Source of the DNA: Anthostomella pinea
Taxonomy: Eukaryota > Ascomycota > Sordariomycetes > Xylariales > Xylariaceae
Direction: 5' to 3'
DNA length: 64,000 nt
Assembly (NCBI GenBank): GCA_963556695.1
Contig: CAUWAG010000018.1
Span: forward strand, 1,612,001-1,676,000
Each line of letters opens with the position of its first letter. The first letter of the stretch is position 1. The translations under genes and the position numbers were made by a program. Positions 10,002-21,261 of this stretch are shown here, one piece after another. Under the pieces are notes generated by a model. The model was not told the DNA's origin. It searched no databases and worked only from the letters and a program-made list of their open reading frames with translations.

Positions 10002-11431
10002 TCAAGCGCCCAAACTCCCCAGCTTCGCCGCTTCAGCCGTCTCCTGTCTCGACTGTTTCAAGAAAGGCAGAAGAGCCGTGCCTCCCGTCCCAGTCAACTC
10101 CGCATCTTCCTTCTCACCCACAGCAGCACCAGGTGAGTGACTGGAAACACTAGCCAAGTTCCGCTCCCTCCCCGTATGCGGACTCCTGCTCGGCACGACA
10201 ATATACCGCGTGACAATCTTCAAATGCCCATCCCGCATGTCCGTCAAAGCCGCAACAGCATCCCGATACGCCTCCCGACACCGCCGCTGGTCCTCGCCGC
10301 CTCCCTCCTGCAGCGCGAAGTTGCGCAGACTCCCCATCCGCCCCACGTGCTCCAGGAACCGCCGGTGCGGGCCCGGCATGAAATCCCTCAACTCGACATG
10401 GAAACTACCGGTGACCTCCTTCCCCTGCGGCCCCTCTGCCGGAGCTGGAGCATGCGGCGAGCTATGCCCGCCCGAGGCATGCACGACCCCCAGCACGACG
10501 TCGAAGAACTGGATCAGGCTGCTCTGGCCATTACTCCCGCCGCGCAGCTGGCGCCAGGCACCCTTGCCCTCGCCCACGTCGTAGAAGATGCCGCGCGGCA
10601 GCCCCGCGTGCGCCATGTTCTTGCTGCCGGCGAGGAAGGGGCGGATGTCGTGGTAGAAAACCGCCGGGTCGCACTTCTCGTGCATGCGCGTCAGGAGCGA
10701 CGAGGTCGTGCGGATGCAGGCGGCTAGCGCCGCGAGGGCGGAGGTGATGGTGGCGTGGTCGTGCACGGGGATTGCGCGCAGGGCGGCGAGGATGGTGGGG
10801 ATTAGCGACCCGGCTTGGGCTTCCATTGCCACCGACACCATGTAGAACCAGGATTCGGATTCTGTGCCGGTGAAGGTGTGGCAGGCGGATAGGCTGTCTA
10901 GGCTAAGGTCGCCGGGTGAGGCGCTGGCGTGGGGGGTGGTGACGGTCCAGTTCCAGAGGTTGAGGGCGGCGTAGGTGGCGACGGGTGGGAGGTCGAGGTG
11001 TTTGGACACGGCTAGGAGAGGGACCGTGATGGGTGGTGGGAGTATCTTGTTTGCCAAGTCAGCAAGAAAGACTCCGAGGTAGGGATATGGGAGGAAAGAA
11101 GACGTACTTCAGCAGGTGTATCATTTCCCCAGATATAAGCGTGAGTGAAGAATGCGAGGATCACATAGGCCCTCCTCCATTCGTGTTCCGTGTGTAAGTT
11201 GTCTGTTGTGAGTATGGGTAGCTGAGAGATGCGTTCTCGAATCTCTCGCCTCTTGATGAGGTCTGGCAGCTGATCCATCAGGGACTCCCATGGCGTGTAG
11301 TATGAGTTCGGAAGCACTCTCAAGGGCGGTTTACCGGGAAGGAAGGCATTTTGAGAGATGGAGAATGTTCCAAGGAGGTCATCTTCTTGGAACATGGCTT
11401 CCCTCGAGGGGATGACGGCGTGTGGCGACAT
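10002..11431 (-). CDS. BNA2: Indoleamine 2,3-dioxygenase
   Basis: Heme enzyme opening the indole ring of tryptophan to N-formylkynurenine, the first step of the kynurenine route. Exons complement(11108-11431) and (10002-11045), with a 62-nt GTACGT...AAG intron having a CTGAC branch site, give 455 residues. Family signatures: HLDLPPVATYAALNLWNW, then FLAGSKNMAHAGLPRGIFY, GGSNGQSSLIQFFDVVLG and FMPGPHRRFLEHV. The proximal heme ligand is His382 in GHLKIVTRYI. Starts at MSPHAVIPSREAMF. The sequence looks fully functional. It is transcribed away from kynureninase across a shared 635-bp region. Fungi often have several such paralogues, so this may be a cluster-specific copy rather than the NAD-supplying one. 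Confidence 0.93.
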
Positions 11432-12066
11432 GGTATGAGAGGACGAAGACTTGAGAAAGGACTACGCTTCTTCAGAGAAGTGCTAATGATCTGCGGAAGA
11501 TTAAACAATTGCTCTAGGAAGATACATCAACTTTAGAATTGTTTGAATCTCTATACACGGAAGACAAGACCCAGGATCTCCGTTGGGATGGCATGATGGA
11601 GGCACGAGTACTGGTAGACCCCCCTGGCTTTCCACTTTCTATTAGTCGTACCAGATACCAACAACGGATACATGGTGGATTTCGCTCCTATCATGGCGCA
11701 GTCACCAACTCGCGTGACAAGCTAAGGGGCCGGCTTTGGTCGTGATCCTGGGTAAAGGAGAGCCGACAGCCAACATCCGCGCATATCCGCTCCGTGGCTG
11801 GGTGGGCCTCCCGTTAGGGGCATCCACCGCCGCCACCACCTATCGGCGGAAGCACTAACAAAAGTTTCGGAAGACGGAAGTACGGAACTAGATCGGTGAG
11901 CTAGAGTGTCACCTTCCGCTTGCATCGCTCGACAGCCGACAGCGGACCTGAGAACACTCTATTTAATATATGAATCGTGGACAGATCTCAACTTTTTGTC
12001 GTTCAAACAGCCCGATAGTGAGGAGTAAGGACGAGTATCAATATAGGAAGAGACACAGCACATATC
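11432..12066. promoter_or_regulatory. Shared divergent promoter, dioxygenase/kynureninase
   Basis: The 635 bp between the two ATGs must contain both promoters, so coordinated control is likely. A TATA-like run CTATTTAATATATG sits near 11960-11974, about 95-105 nt before the kynureninase ATG. No operator of a named factor could be assigned. Confidence 0.6.
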
Positions 12067-13617
12067 ATGGGCTTCGACACAATCCTACAGACCATTCAGA
12101 AAGGGGGCTCAGTCCCCTTTCCAGCAGAAGCCAACGAGCTTGAGTATGCCCGTTCACTCGACGCCGAAAGTCCCGTACAACAGCTTCGCGACGAGTTCAT
12201 TTTTCCGACGAAGAGATCTCTGAGGAGTGTGACCAAGAGTAAGTCGACATGATGCCCGCGCAATTCCCATTGCACCTATTAACGAGACCTAGAGAACACC
12301 CCTAATGGCACTAACGGCACCAACGGCCTCACAAACGGCTTATCAGCTGGCGATGATGAGCAGGTGGTCTACTTCTGCGGCAACTCATTAGGTCTGCAGC
12401 CCAAATGCATGCGCGCCAGCATCGATGCCCAGCTCCAAGCCTGGGCATCAATCGGCGTCTACGGACACTTCAACGCCGCCCCCGAGTCGCCCCTGCCCCC
12501 ATGGCAAGACATGGCCGCGGCAGTCTCCACCAAGATGGCCCCCATAGTCGGCGCCAAGCCCAGCGAGGTGGTCGTCATGAACACCCTGACGGTCAACCTG
12601 CAGCTCCTGATGGCGAGCTTCTACCGGCCGACCGAGAAGCGCCACAAGGTCATCCTGGAGTGGAGGCCGTTCCCCAGCGACTACTACGCCATCGAGTCGC
12701 ACATCCGCTGGCAAGGCCTCGATCCGGCCAAGTCCATGGTCGAGATCGCGCCCGACGCTGATGGTCCCGGTGGCCACTACATCTCGACGGCCAGCGTCCT
12801 CGCCGCCATCGACGCGCACGCCGACGAGGCCGCGCTGCTGCTCCTGCCCGGGCTGCAGTACTACAGCGGCCAGCTCTTCGACATCCCGACCATCACGGCG
12901 CACGCGCGCGCGCGGGGTCTAGTCGTGGGCTGGGACCTCGCCCACGCGGCCGGCAACGTCCCCGTCGCGCTGCACGACCTCGAGGTCGACTTCGCCGTGT
13001 GGTGCACGTACAAGTACCTCAATGCCGGGCCGGGCAGCATGGGCGGCGCCTTCGTGCACGAGAAGCACGGCGGCGTCAGCTTTGACGCCACCACAAAACT
13101 TCCGCAGTTCCATCGCCGACTGCAGGGTTGGTACGGCACCGACAAGAGCGTGCGCTTCAACATGGCCAAGACGTTCCAGCCGACCGTCGGCGCGCAGGGC
13201 TTCCAGCTGAGCAACCCGAGCGCGATCGACCTGGCGGCCCTGAACGGCGCGCTCGAGGTCTATACCAAGACGAGCGTGGAGGAGCTGAGAAGGAAGAGTG
13301 TTGTGCTGACGGGGTATGCGCAGTGGTTGCTGGATGGGATCTTGAGGGATGAGGAGGAGAAGAAAGGGGGCGAAGGAAAGGGGGAGCCGGCGTTCACGGT
13401 CATCACGCCGCGGAATCCGGCGGAGAGGGGGGCCCAGTTGAGTGTGCTGCTCCGGGCGGGCTTGCTGGAGAAGGTCAGTGGGCAGTTTGAGGAGGCGGGC
13501 ATTGTGTGTGACCAGCGGAAGCCGGATGTCATCCGCATTGCGCCTGTGCCGATATATAACAGCTTTGAGGATGTTTGGAGGTGTGTTGATGTCCTGCGGA
13601 GGACAGTCTTGGGTTAG
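12067..13617 (+). CDS. BNA5: Kynureninase
   Basis: PLP enzyme cleaving kynurenine to anthranilate and alanine (or 3-hydroxykynurenine to 3-hydroxyanthranilate). Exons 12067-12238 and 12293-13617 flank a 54-nt intron GTAAGT...CTAG with a TTAAC branch site; product is 498 residues. Exon 1 gives MGFDTILQTIQKGG and SLDAESPVQQLRDEF. Exon 2 opens with a low-complexity NGTNGTNGLTNG linker and continues with VVYFCGNSLGLQPK. The PLP-phosphate region is VMNTLTVNLQLLMASFY, the PLP-ring Asp lies in GWDLAHAAGN, and the Schiff-base lysine is Lys298 in CTYKYLNAGPG. Length and motifs fit intact fungal BNA5. With the divergent dioxygenase and the formamidase it completes tryptophan to anthranilate. Codon use is GC-rich, unlike the AT-rich DNA starting 500 bp downstream. 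Confidence 0.95.
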
Positions 13618-15850
13618 GGTGTTTAGGTATATGATAGGAAAGAAACAAATGCCTGCTATACTCTGTTTGTCTTCTCGGCGCGGATATCATGCTACGAATT
13701 ATGATCCAGCAACTTACTGAATGTTGATCGTCGGGTCTGGCCAAACTCATGCCCTCCGTGGTCATAGGATTATACTCACACCCTCGGACATGCATGTGGC
13801 ACATGCTTCTTGCTGCACTATGAGATGAGAAATTTCTTTGCTAGCCCACGGGCAGCAGCGCATCGCGTCCACCGTAGTTCAGGAAAGGAACAGGCCTAAA
13901 AGCCGCGTGTTTCGATATCATGGTCGATCATGCTCATAGCTGTGCCTTTCCCGCCTTATGGCATATTGGCACCAAAGCCTTCAACCAGTCGCATTGTACG
14001 GTGGAGGCCAAGGAGAAAGTATAATTGAGTAAAGGCAAAAGTTTAAGTGAGCCTTGGAGATAAGCTCCCATGCCATCATCTCCAGAGGTCCACCGTTTAC
14101 TATTAATTTGTAGAAGTAAAGTTTTAAGATGAAGTGGAAGAACGAAACGGCGCTTAATTCTCTTTTTGCGTTAAGTTTTACGATTTAATTAGTGCAGAGG
14201 CTTTTAATCCCGTTTTAGCGTTAGGTTTTATATGGTTAAAACGCCTGTCTTTTAGCTGGCTGGCTGGCTTTTAGCTAGCTAGTTAGCTTTTAGTTAGCTA
14301 GCTGGTTTTTAATAAACTAGCAGGCTTTTTATTAGCTGGTTGGTTTTTAATAAGCTATGTGGATGCGTTTTATTTTCTTTTATATACAAAAGCGACTTAA
14401 TTAATATAAAAGCTTTTAATTCCGCTTTCAAGTTAAGCTTTATATAGTTAAACCGCTTAGTTTTTAATCAATTAGCTAGCTTTTGATTAACTACTTGGTT
14501 TTTAATTAGCTAGTGAGCTTTTTATTAGTCAAGTAGTTTTTTAATATGCTATGTTTTTTTTTACTTTTTAATATATATAAAAGTGATTTAATTAATACGG
14601 AAATTTTTAATTCAGCTTTTTTTAAGGTTATATTACAATATTATAAATTCATTAATTACGTTTAAAACGTTTCAATTTTTTAACATTAATACAAATACTT
14701 TTAATACGGTAAAAATATCGCATTTTTATATAATAATTTTATAATATATAATAGCCTTTTATTAAAAGACAAATTTGTACGTTTATACTATTTACTTTTA
14801 TTATAACAATATATTACGTTGTAAACTATTCAATTAATAAGTTATGATTATTATAACTTTTACCTTTTTATTATATATATATATAATGTATTTATTTATA
14901 TTTATATCTACTTTATTTTACCTTATTTTTACGCTTAAAAAACTCCTTGTAAGCCTTTTATTATATTATAATATAGGGTTACGTTTTTATTAAATTTAAT
15001 CAAGTAGTAAAACCTTATTTTATTTATTTATTTAGTTTATTGCTTTATTATATGCGTTTTAACCTTATTAATCAGCTGAAAAGTATAGGCATAATATTAT
15101 ATTTAATATCGTTTATATATTTTAAATATACTTATAAAAGGTATAGTTTCTTTGTTTGTAATACTTTTACTAGCGGGTCTAAAATTTATTCAAAGCAGTT
15201 AACTATATTTAATTATAAAATCTTAATATAATCCGTTTTATCTAGGTAAAATCTTCTTATGCCTTTTATAATATTATTTTTTGCTTTTATTTTACTCTAA
15301 TTGTTGTTTTTATTACCTTAATTAATATTCAGGTCGTTGATATCGTTATAATCGGTAAATATCTAAGTTTGTTTTTTAAATAATGATTTTTTATTATAGT
15401 TAAATCATTAAGTTTTACGTTAAAGGTCGTATACAGTTTAAAGCGTTATAAGTATTTCAACAAAGCGTTTATATTTAAGTTTATTTATAATCTATACGAT
15501 TAATTGTCGGCTTATTTAACGACGTTAGTTTTATATGCTTTAAAAAGGCTATTATATTCAATTTTCAACAAAGACTGTGCAGTTTTAATTTTAATACGGC
15601 TATTGAATGCCTGTTTTTAAAATCCTTTTTATACAAAGTCTATTATATATATAATTTGTATAAAAATTGTTCTAGAAATCACGTAATGATATAAGGATAT
15701 ATTTTTTATTTCTTTATTTTATTTCCCTCTTTTAAAAGGATAAATATAAGTGATTGATATTATGAACGTAAGGATATTATTTTATATTATTTTTTAAATT
15801 AAGTTATTAAATATTATCGTTGTTTAATTTTGTATATCTTTTAATAGTCA
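13618..15850. other. Kynureninase downstream region passing into AT-rich block
   Basis: The first 450 bp are GC-normal without a gene. From about 14100 the DNA becomes A/T-dominated, with repeated TTAGCTGG/TAGCTAGCT words at 14260-14530. This looks like RIP-degraded repeat DNA. No intact ORF with a domain was found. Confidence 0.7.
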
Positions 15851-15852
15851 TA

Positions 15853-17678
15853 ACGTGGATGACAAGCGAGCGGCAATTACAAGCGAACGGCAACTTTTCA
15901 CCAGCCACCTAACCTTTCAATCAAGGCTCCTAATTGATCAACCAACAATAATGGCATTGCGTTATAGCGAATTAGACTTACAGCTTGCTGTCCAAGCTAA
16001 GCGACGCGACCCTCATATTACCATTGGCAAGCTTTTTAAGACTTTCAATGTCCCATATAATACCTTGAAGGCTAGAATCGCCAGCCGACCATCACAACGC
16101 AATAGCATACCCAATACTTTGAAACTTACGGTTTCTGAAGAGAATGCCATTCTTTCCTTCATTCTTGACCTGGATGCGCGAGCATTTCTACCCCGGCACA
16201 GTTATGTTGAAGATATGGCAAATTAATTGTTGGCAGCACGTGGGGATGGACGCGTTGGAAAGAACGGGACAAAGAACTTCATTAAACACACACTAGGCCT
16301 CCGGACGCGTTTTCATCGGAGGATGGACTACAAGAGGGTCTTTAACAAAGATCTAGATGCGTATTGCGCGTGGTTTCGCCAAGTTGCGGCGGCAATCGCG
16401 AAACATGGTATCCAAAACGCGGATATTTATAGCTTCGATGAGACTGGGTTTATGATGGGCATTATTGGGTCCGGCATGGTCATTATAAGTGCCAAAAGAC
16501 GTGGTAGGCCTAGACAAGCTCAGCAAGGCAACAGGGAATGGTCTACAGCAATCTCTGCTATTAATGTTGATGGTTGTGTGGTCTTGCCGTTCATCATTCT
16601 ATAGGGCAAAACCCACCTCGCATCATGGTATCGTGACACAACATTACCACGCAATTAGAAGATAGCCGTGTCTGACAACGGATAGACTATAAATAAGATC
16701 GGTTTGAAAAGGATTCAGCATTTCAACAAGTATACCAGATTGTGTATGACTGCCGGTAAATGCCTCCTTATCCTAGATGGTCACAAAAGCCATTATTTCT
16801 AGGTCTTTGAGAATTATTGTTAGAACAATAGTATCATTACTCTTTGTATGCCTACCAATTTGTTACATAGGCTCCAGCCTTTAAATGTCAGTTATTTCAG
16901 CCTACTCAAACAAGCTTATGATCGCTCAATTAAGGATCTCATCCAGCGTCATATAACCAATGATTCAAAAGAGGACTTCCTCACAGCGTTTTGTAAAGCA
17001 CACAACGCTGTAATGACACCAGGAAACATCCGAGCAGGTTTTACTTTTTGACCCAGAAAGTGTCATTTCAAAGCTGAATACTGTCGCTGTCGTACGAATA
17101 CTGTCACCAGACCCCAATCTGCCACCCACTACTTGGACTTTAAAGATGCCTATCACCATGAATGAAGCGGTAAACCAATCAGTTTATATCCAAAATCGAG
17201 TTAGAAACCACCAGAAAAGCTCACCTATATCAATAATTGATATATTAAGCTCGTTTTCAAAGGCTATATATAGTCTTATACACAAGGTTTCTTTGGTTGA
17301 TTCTTGGATCTGCGAGCTAAAAGAGGCCAATCACTTACTAAATAAATGACAGAAAATAAAAAATAAATGTCTAATAAAAACAGAAATACTTTTTATTAAA
17401 GATATAATAGGTCTTCAGGCTATAAAGGATGGTACTCAGCTGGCAAGACAGGAAATGGGTGAAGGTAATTGTCGTTCAAAGAGGACAGCAGCGCGTGAGC
17501 GACGGTGTGGCGTTTGCGGCAACACTGGCCATAATGCGCGAACTTGTACATTATAGATAGAAACCTTTGAAGAAGAGGAATCCGATTAATTGAATTAAAT
17601 TGAATACGTTGTGATGAAGTTATTTCAAATGGCAGTTAAAGTGTTCATGACGAGTGCCAACTCGCGTGTCAGCTACAT
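15853..17678 (+). mobile_element. Fot1/pogo-type DNA transposon, inactive
   Basis: A 1,826-bp element with imperfect terminal inverted repeats of about 23 bp: ACGTGGATGACAAGCGAG at the left, and at the right the complement of ATGTAGCTGACACGCGAG. It is flanked by the TA dinucleotides (15851-15852, 17679-17680) expected of a Tc1/mariner superfamily insertion. Size matches Fot1-like elements (about 1.8-2.1 kb). Inside lies one degenerate transposase. Confidence 0.85.
15951..17556 (+). pseudogene. Fot1/pogo transposase, RIP-mutated
   Basis: The frame begins MALRYSELDLQLAVQAKRRD with the psq/CENP-B helix-turn-helix (KLFKTFNVPYNTLKARI). It goes on through the DDE core and ends with a zinc-knuckle-like CGVCGNTGHNARTC. 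The first catalytic Asp is in SFDETGF and the second in LILDGHKSHY. The third, normally Asp in a LQPLDV context, reads Asn (LQPLNV). Stops interrupt the frame near 16224 (TAA for CAA), 16602 (TAG for CAG), 16683 (TAG for TGG) and 16800 (TAG). All are C-to-T or G-to-A changes as expected from RIP, so it is not functional. Confidence 0.88.
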
Positions 17679-18368
17679 TAAAATAATTTCTTATATTTTA
17701 AAAATACTTCGAAAAACACTGCAATAAAAGAGGAAAATATAAATACTACCCAAAAAGATTATCAAACTTTATAACCTATTAAATGACTTTAAACAAATTA
17801 AGAATACATTAACAAAAGCTAAAGCTATCTTTTTTCAAAAAGGGTTTTACCAGTTGAGATTAAACGATACCGTATATATTATTCTAAAACCTAACATTAT
17901 TATTGCAAGCTATAATAACGATTAAGTACTATTGAAAAAATTAACAGATATTAAAGGCCCTTATAAAAGACTTAAAAAAACGTACTTACAACTAATATTA
18001 AAAACATTAACTAATATTTTAATGTTTAAATATTATAAAATATTCTTATAAAAACATACGACTTAATTAATAATAATATATTTCAAAAGCTTTAAACTAA
18101 AACAGATAAATAAATTTAAACCTTTTATAACGCTAATAAATACTTTAAGCTTTAAAATCACGGTTAAAAAATTAAAAAAAACATCGTACAAAAATATATT
18201 TATTTATACCTTAATAATAATAATAATTAAAATTATCTTACTTATATGATAAAGCTTAACATTTTACATATTACCTTAACTTAAGCTTGATTTATAATTA
18301 ATTTAACAGAAATATACTCACTTATTATGAAATAAATCCAAAAAAAATTCAAAAAAACTGACAGTCTT

Positions 18369-18574
18369 TGTGAGGGCAGTGTAAAGGCACACACTAGCGC
18401 AACCTACTGCGCCTCACATCACACCCTGGTTAGGGGTTCATCTAGATAGCTCTGTCTGCTACCTGTATCTAGCTCTCTTTCCTTCCTTTCTTTATCTTTG
18501 ATATTTTTGTCTATAGAGTCGGTTACCCTCTTGTCGTCTGCTTTGTCTCGTCTTAGGTGCCACTCGCCGTGACA
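18369..18574 (+). mobile_element. Solo LTR, family D
   Basis: A 206-bp GC-normal island with ends TGTGAGGGCAGTG and CTCGCCGTGACA. Perfect 5-bp target duplication GTCTT lies at 18364-18368 and 18575-18579. The four bases before the left duplication (GACA) also match the element end, so the direct match is 9 bp. The minisatellite starts about 20 bp downstream. Confidence 0.8.
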
Positions 18575-18596
18575 GTCTTTACATTCAATACCGATC

Positions 18597-18932
18597 GATA
18601 AATATTATAAATATCATAAATATCATAAATATCATAAATATCATAAATATCATAAATATCATAAATATCATAAATATCATAAATATCATAAATATCATAA
18701 ATATCATAAATATCATAAATATCATAAATATCATAAATATCATAAATATCATAAATATCATAAATATCATAAATATCATAAATATCATAAATATCATAAA
18801 TATCATAAATATCATAAATATCATAAATATCATAAATATCATAAATATCATAAATATCATAAATATCATAAATATCATAAATATCATAAATATCATAAAT
18901 ATCATAAATATCATAAATATCACAAATATTAC
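18597..18932. repeat. 9-bp minisatellite (ATAAATATC)n, about 36 copies
   Basis: An almost perfect head-to-tail array of ATAAATATC, with the first and last units slightly changed (AAATATTAT, AAATATCAC). The minus strand reads as an endless Met-Ile-Phe frame, an artefact of the 9-nt unit and not a protein. Confidence 0.97.
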
Positions 18933-19727
18933 AAATAATATAAGTTAAAGTTATTTGAAACGGTTAATACCAACTTAACCTTAAGTTAAAACCAAGTTAA
19001 TTTTCAACTATGTATTAATAAACTAATAAAGATAATTTTTTTTAAATATACAAATGAAAAATATTGCTATTTTTAAAAAAGTAAGAACGTTTTATTAAAA
19101 CCAAGGCTTAAAAGATAACTTATTAAATTTAATCCTAAAATAAATATGTTTATAGCTTTATTTAAAAGATTTAAAAACTAATAATTTATTAAGCTAATTA
19201 ATATTGCCGCAAACCTCATTTAAACGCTAATAACCGTATATGTGTTTTTAAACCCTACTAATACAGTAATGAACCGCTTTAAAATAAGTTTAATGACGTT
19301 ATAAGTTGTTAATATTATAAAGTTATTGTTAAGTTATTCAACTAATAGCCAAATTTTTAATAGTTTTATACTAATTGATTGTATAAATACTGTAATAATT
19401 TCGTGCTGAATTAAGCCTTTAAGCAGTTAAAAAAAAAATTTAATTCAACTTTGAACCAAAAAAAATTTTTTTTAAGGTTTTTATATTACACGTTTTTATA
19501 AAAATCTCTAATATTGAGGTTTTGTTTTAAAAATTAAAAACTTAATAGCTTTTAATACCTTATTAATAACTTAAAAACTCGGCATAATACTTTTAAAACC
19601 CTTTCGATTTCTTAAATTAGGAAATTTTTTTTTTCTGAAGGTAAAAAATATAACCATAAGGTAATCTTTATTTCTTTTAGGGCTTCAATTAATATATTAA
19701 AATATTAATTGCTGCTATTTTGATATA

Positions 19728-19929
19728 TGTCAGATGTTGGATCCCAGATATGGTGCCCTTAGGTGCAGTACCCACTAGGGCGCTGCCAAGGGAACAGTGG
19801 ATCCCTCTGGCATAGTGCAGTATAGTGTTTAGCTGTAGATTAGCCTTGTCAAGCATACTTGAAAATGACAACAACGTTTGCAGCGACCGCTCACACCCCC
19901 AAGGCTTGTGACCCTTCTAGAATCTCACA
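19728..19929 (+). mobile_element. Solo LTR, family A, copy 2
   Basis: Same element as 4203-4401, starting TGTCAGATGTTGGATCCC and ending CTAGAATCTCACA, in the same orientation. It carries scattered substitutions and small indels. The flanking pentamers ATATA and TTATC do not match, so the target duplication has decayed or the copy arose by rearrangement. Confidence 0.85.
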
Positions 19930-21149
19930 TTATCTTAAATATTCTATGATTTTTATATAATAGAATCGATATTTTTATTTTTATTTTTTAATATAATAAC
20001 TATAATTTATCTTTTTAAGTTTTTTACAAAATCTTCTTTGAAAATATTTCTTTTATTTTTATTTTTAATAAAATTAATAGTTAAAAATATTAATCATTAT
20101 ATTCTATATTCAAACGTATTAATAATATAGTATTTAAATAAATACGAGTTGATATACTTACGTTCAAATCATAATTATTATTTAATCGTTTTATGAGATA
20201 AGATTTTTTGTAATAAGTTTGGATAATAATTACAAACAAAGTTTTTAAAAACGGCTGTTTATACGTGTTAAATATCTTTTTTATTACAATCGGTTACATT
20301 TAAAGTCAAAAACTTTTTCAATATAATGTTAGTAAATCTTATAACAGCTTTAAATTTTATAAGTTTTCAATATAACGTAACTTTAATAATCTCTTTAACC
20401 ATCTCTTATTTCGTATTATTTCTGTGCTATTAATCATAATTATTAGAAATTCTTAATTTATTTAAAGTTGTTTTACGCGTTTATTACGTTTTAAATATTT
20501 TATATTAAATAAAATAATAATGGAAGCTTTTTAATATATTTTATCAAAGCTTTTATATTATATATAAGTATATAACGGCTTTAATAGTAAATAAGAATAA
20601 CAACAAAAAAGCATTTTTTAAAATTATATTAAAAGAAATTATATTACATTATAACTTGACGTTTAATATTATGTTCAAGTTAAAGTACATTAAGTACGTA
20701 TTTTTTTAATAAACTAAAAGATTAAATTTAATATTAATATATATTAAAGTATAAAAATACATTTATATCTTAATCTATTAATTAATGAAGCCTTATTTAT
20801 GACTTTAAAAGTTATTAATATTGATACCTTTATAATGCTTTTATCTCTTTCTTTCAATTATTTATTATGATTAAATATAACTATTTAATAACCGTTACTA
20901 TATATATACGGTACTTTATATCTTATATATATATAACGTTTATTTATATTTATTGAACTAGTTATATTATAAGTTATTTCATTAAAAAAGCCGTTTTTAA
21001 AAAGTTTAAGAGGTGCTAGCCATTTAAAGTGGACCTGTTCCACTTGCGCCACTTCGATTGAGAACGGCATTAGCTTGCGGTCTGACTCATATTCGTAGCT
21101 GACATATCTGGAAGCATTCACTTCTCATTCTCGTGCAGACCCTGACTCT

Positions 21150-21200
21150 CGCCTTCCTGCTTCATTCGCCTTCCTGCTTCATTCGCCTTCCTGCTTCATT
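21150..21200 (+). repeat. Three perfect copies of a 17-bp unit
   Basis: CGCCTTCCTGCTTCATT occurs three times head to tail, ending 62 bp before the GrpB ATG. It lies in the likely 5-prime leader or promoter; an in-frame GTG upstream would make it coding, but that start is unlikely. Confidence 0.95.
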
Positions 21201-21261
21201 CCGTGTCGTTGAACGAAAGGCCCGGCCCACCACTTCTTCTGTGCTGTCAATACGTCGAATC

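Larger units (their letters stand above)
17679..21000. other. AT-rich block, second part
   Basis: Nearly pure A/T sequence with poly-A/T runs and no credible gene. It is interrupted only by solo LTRs at 18369-18574 and 19728-19929 and by a 9-bp minisatellite. GC-normal DNA resumes at about 21000. Read as RIP-destroyed repeats. Confidence 0.8.

Noticed and set aside
10137..10727. 196-residue plus-strand ORF
   Set aside because: Antisense shadow of the indoleamine 2,3-dioxygenase exon; low-complexity Pro/Arg/His composition and no domain.
12405..12903. ORFs overlapping the kynureninase coding exon
   Set aside because: GC-rich shadow frames; kynureninase motifs lie in the other frame.
18585..18923. 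112-residue Met-Ile-Phe repeat ORF on the minus strand
   Set aside because: It is only the 9-bp minisatellite read in a stop-free frame.
18597..18932. CRISPR-like regular array
   Set aside because: Unit is 9 bp with no spacers, and the genome is eukaryotic.
21133..21261. N-terminal extension of the GrpB protein
   Set aside because: Needs a GTG start and would translate the 17-bp repeats; the family core fits the ATG at 21262.
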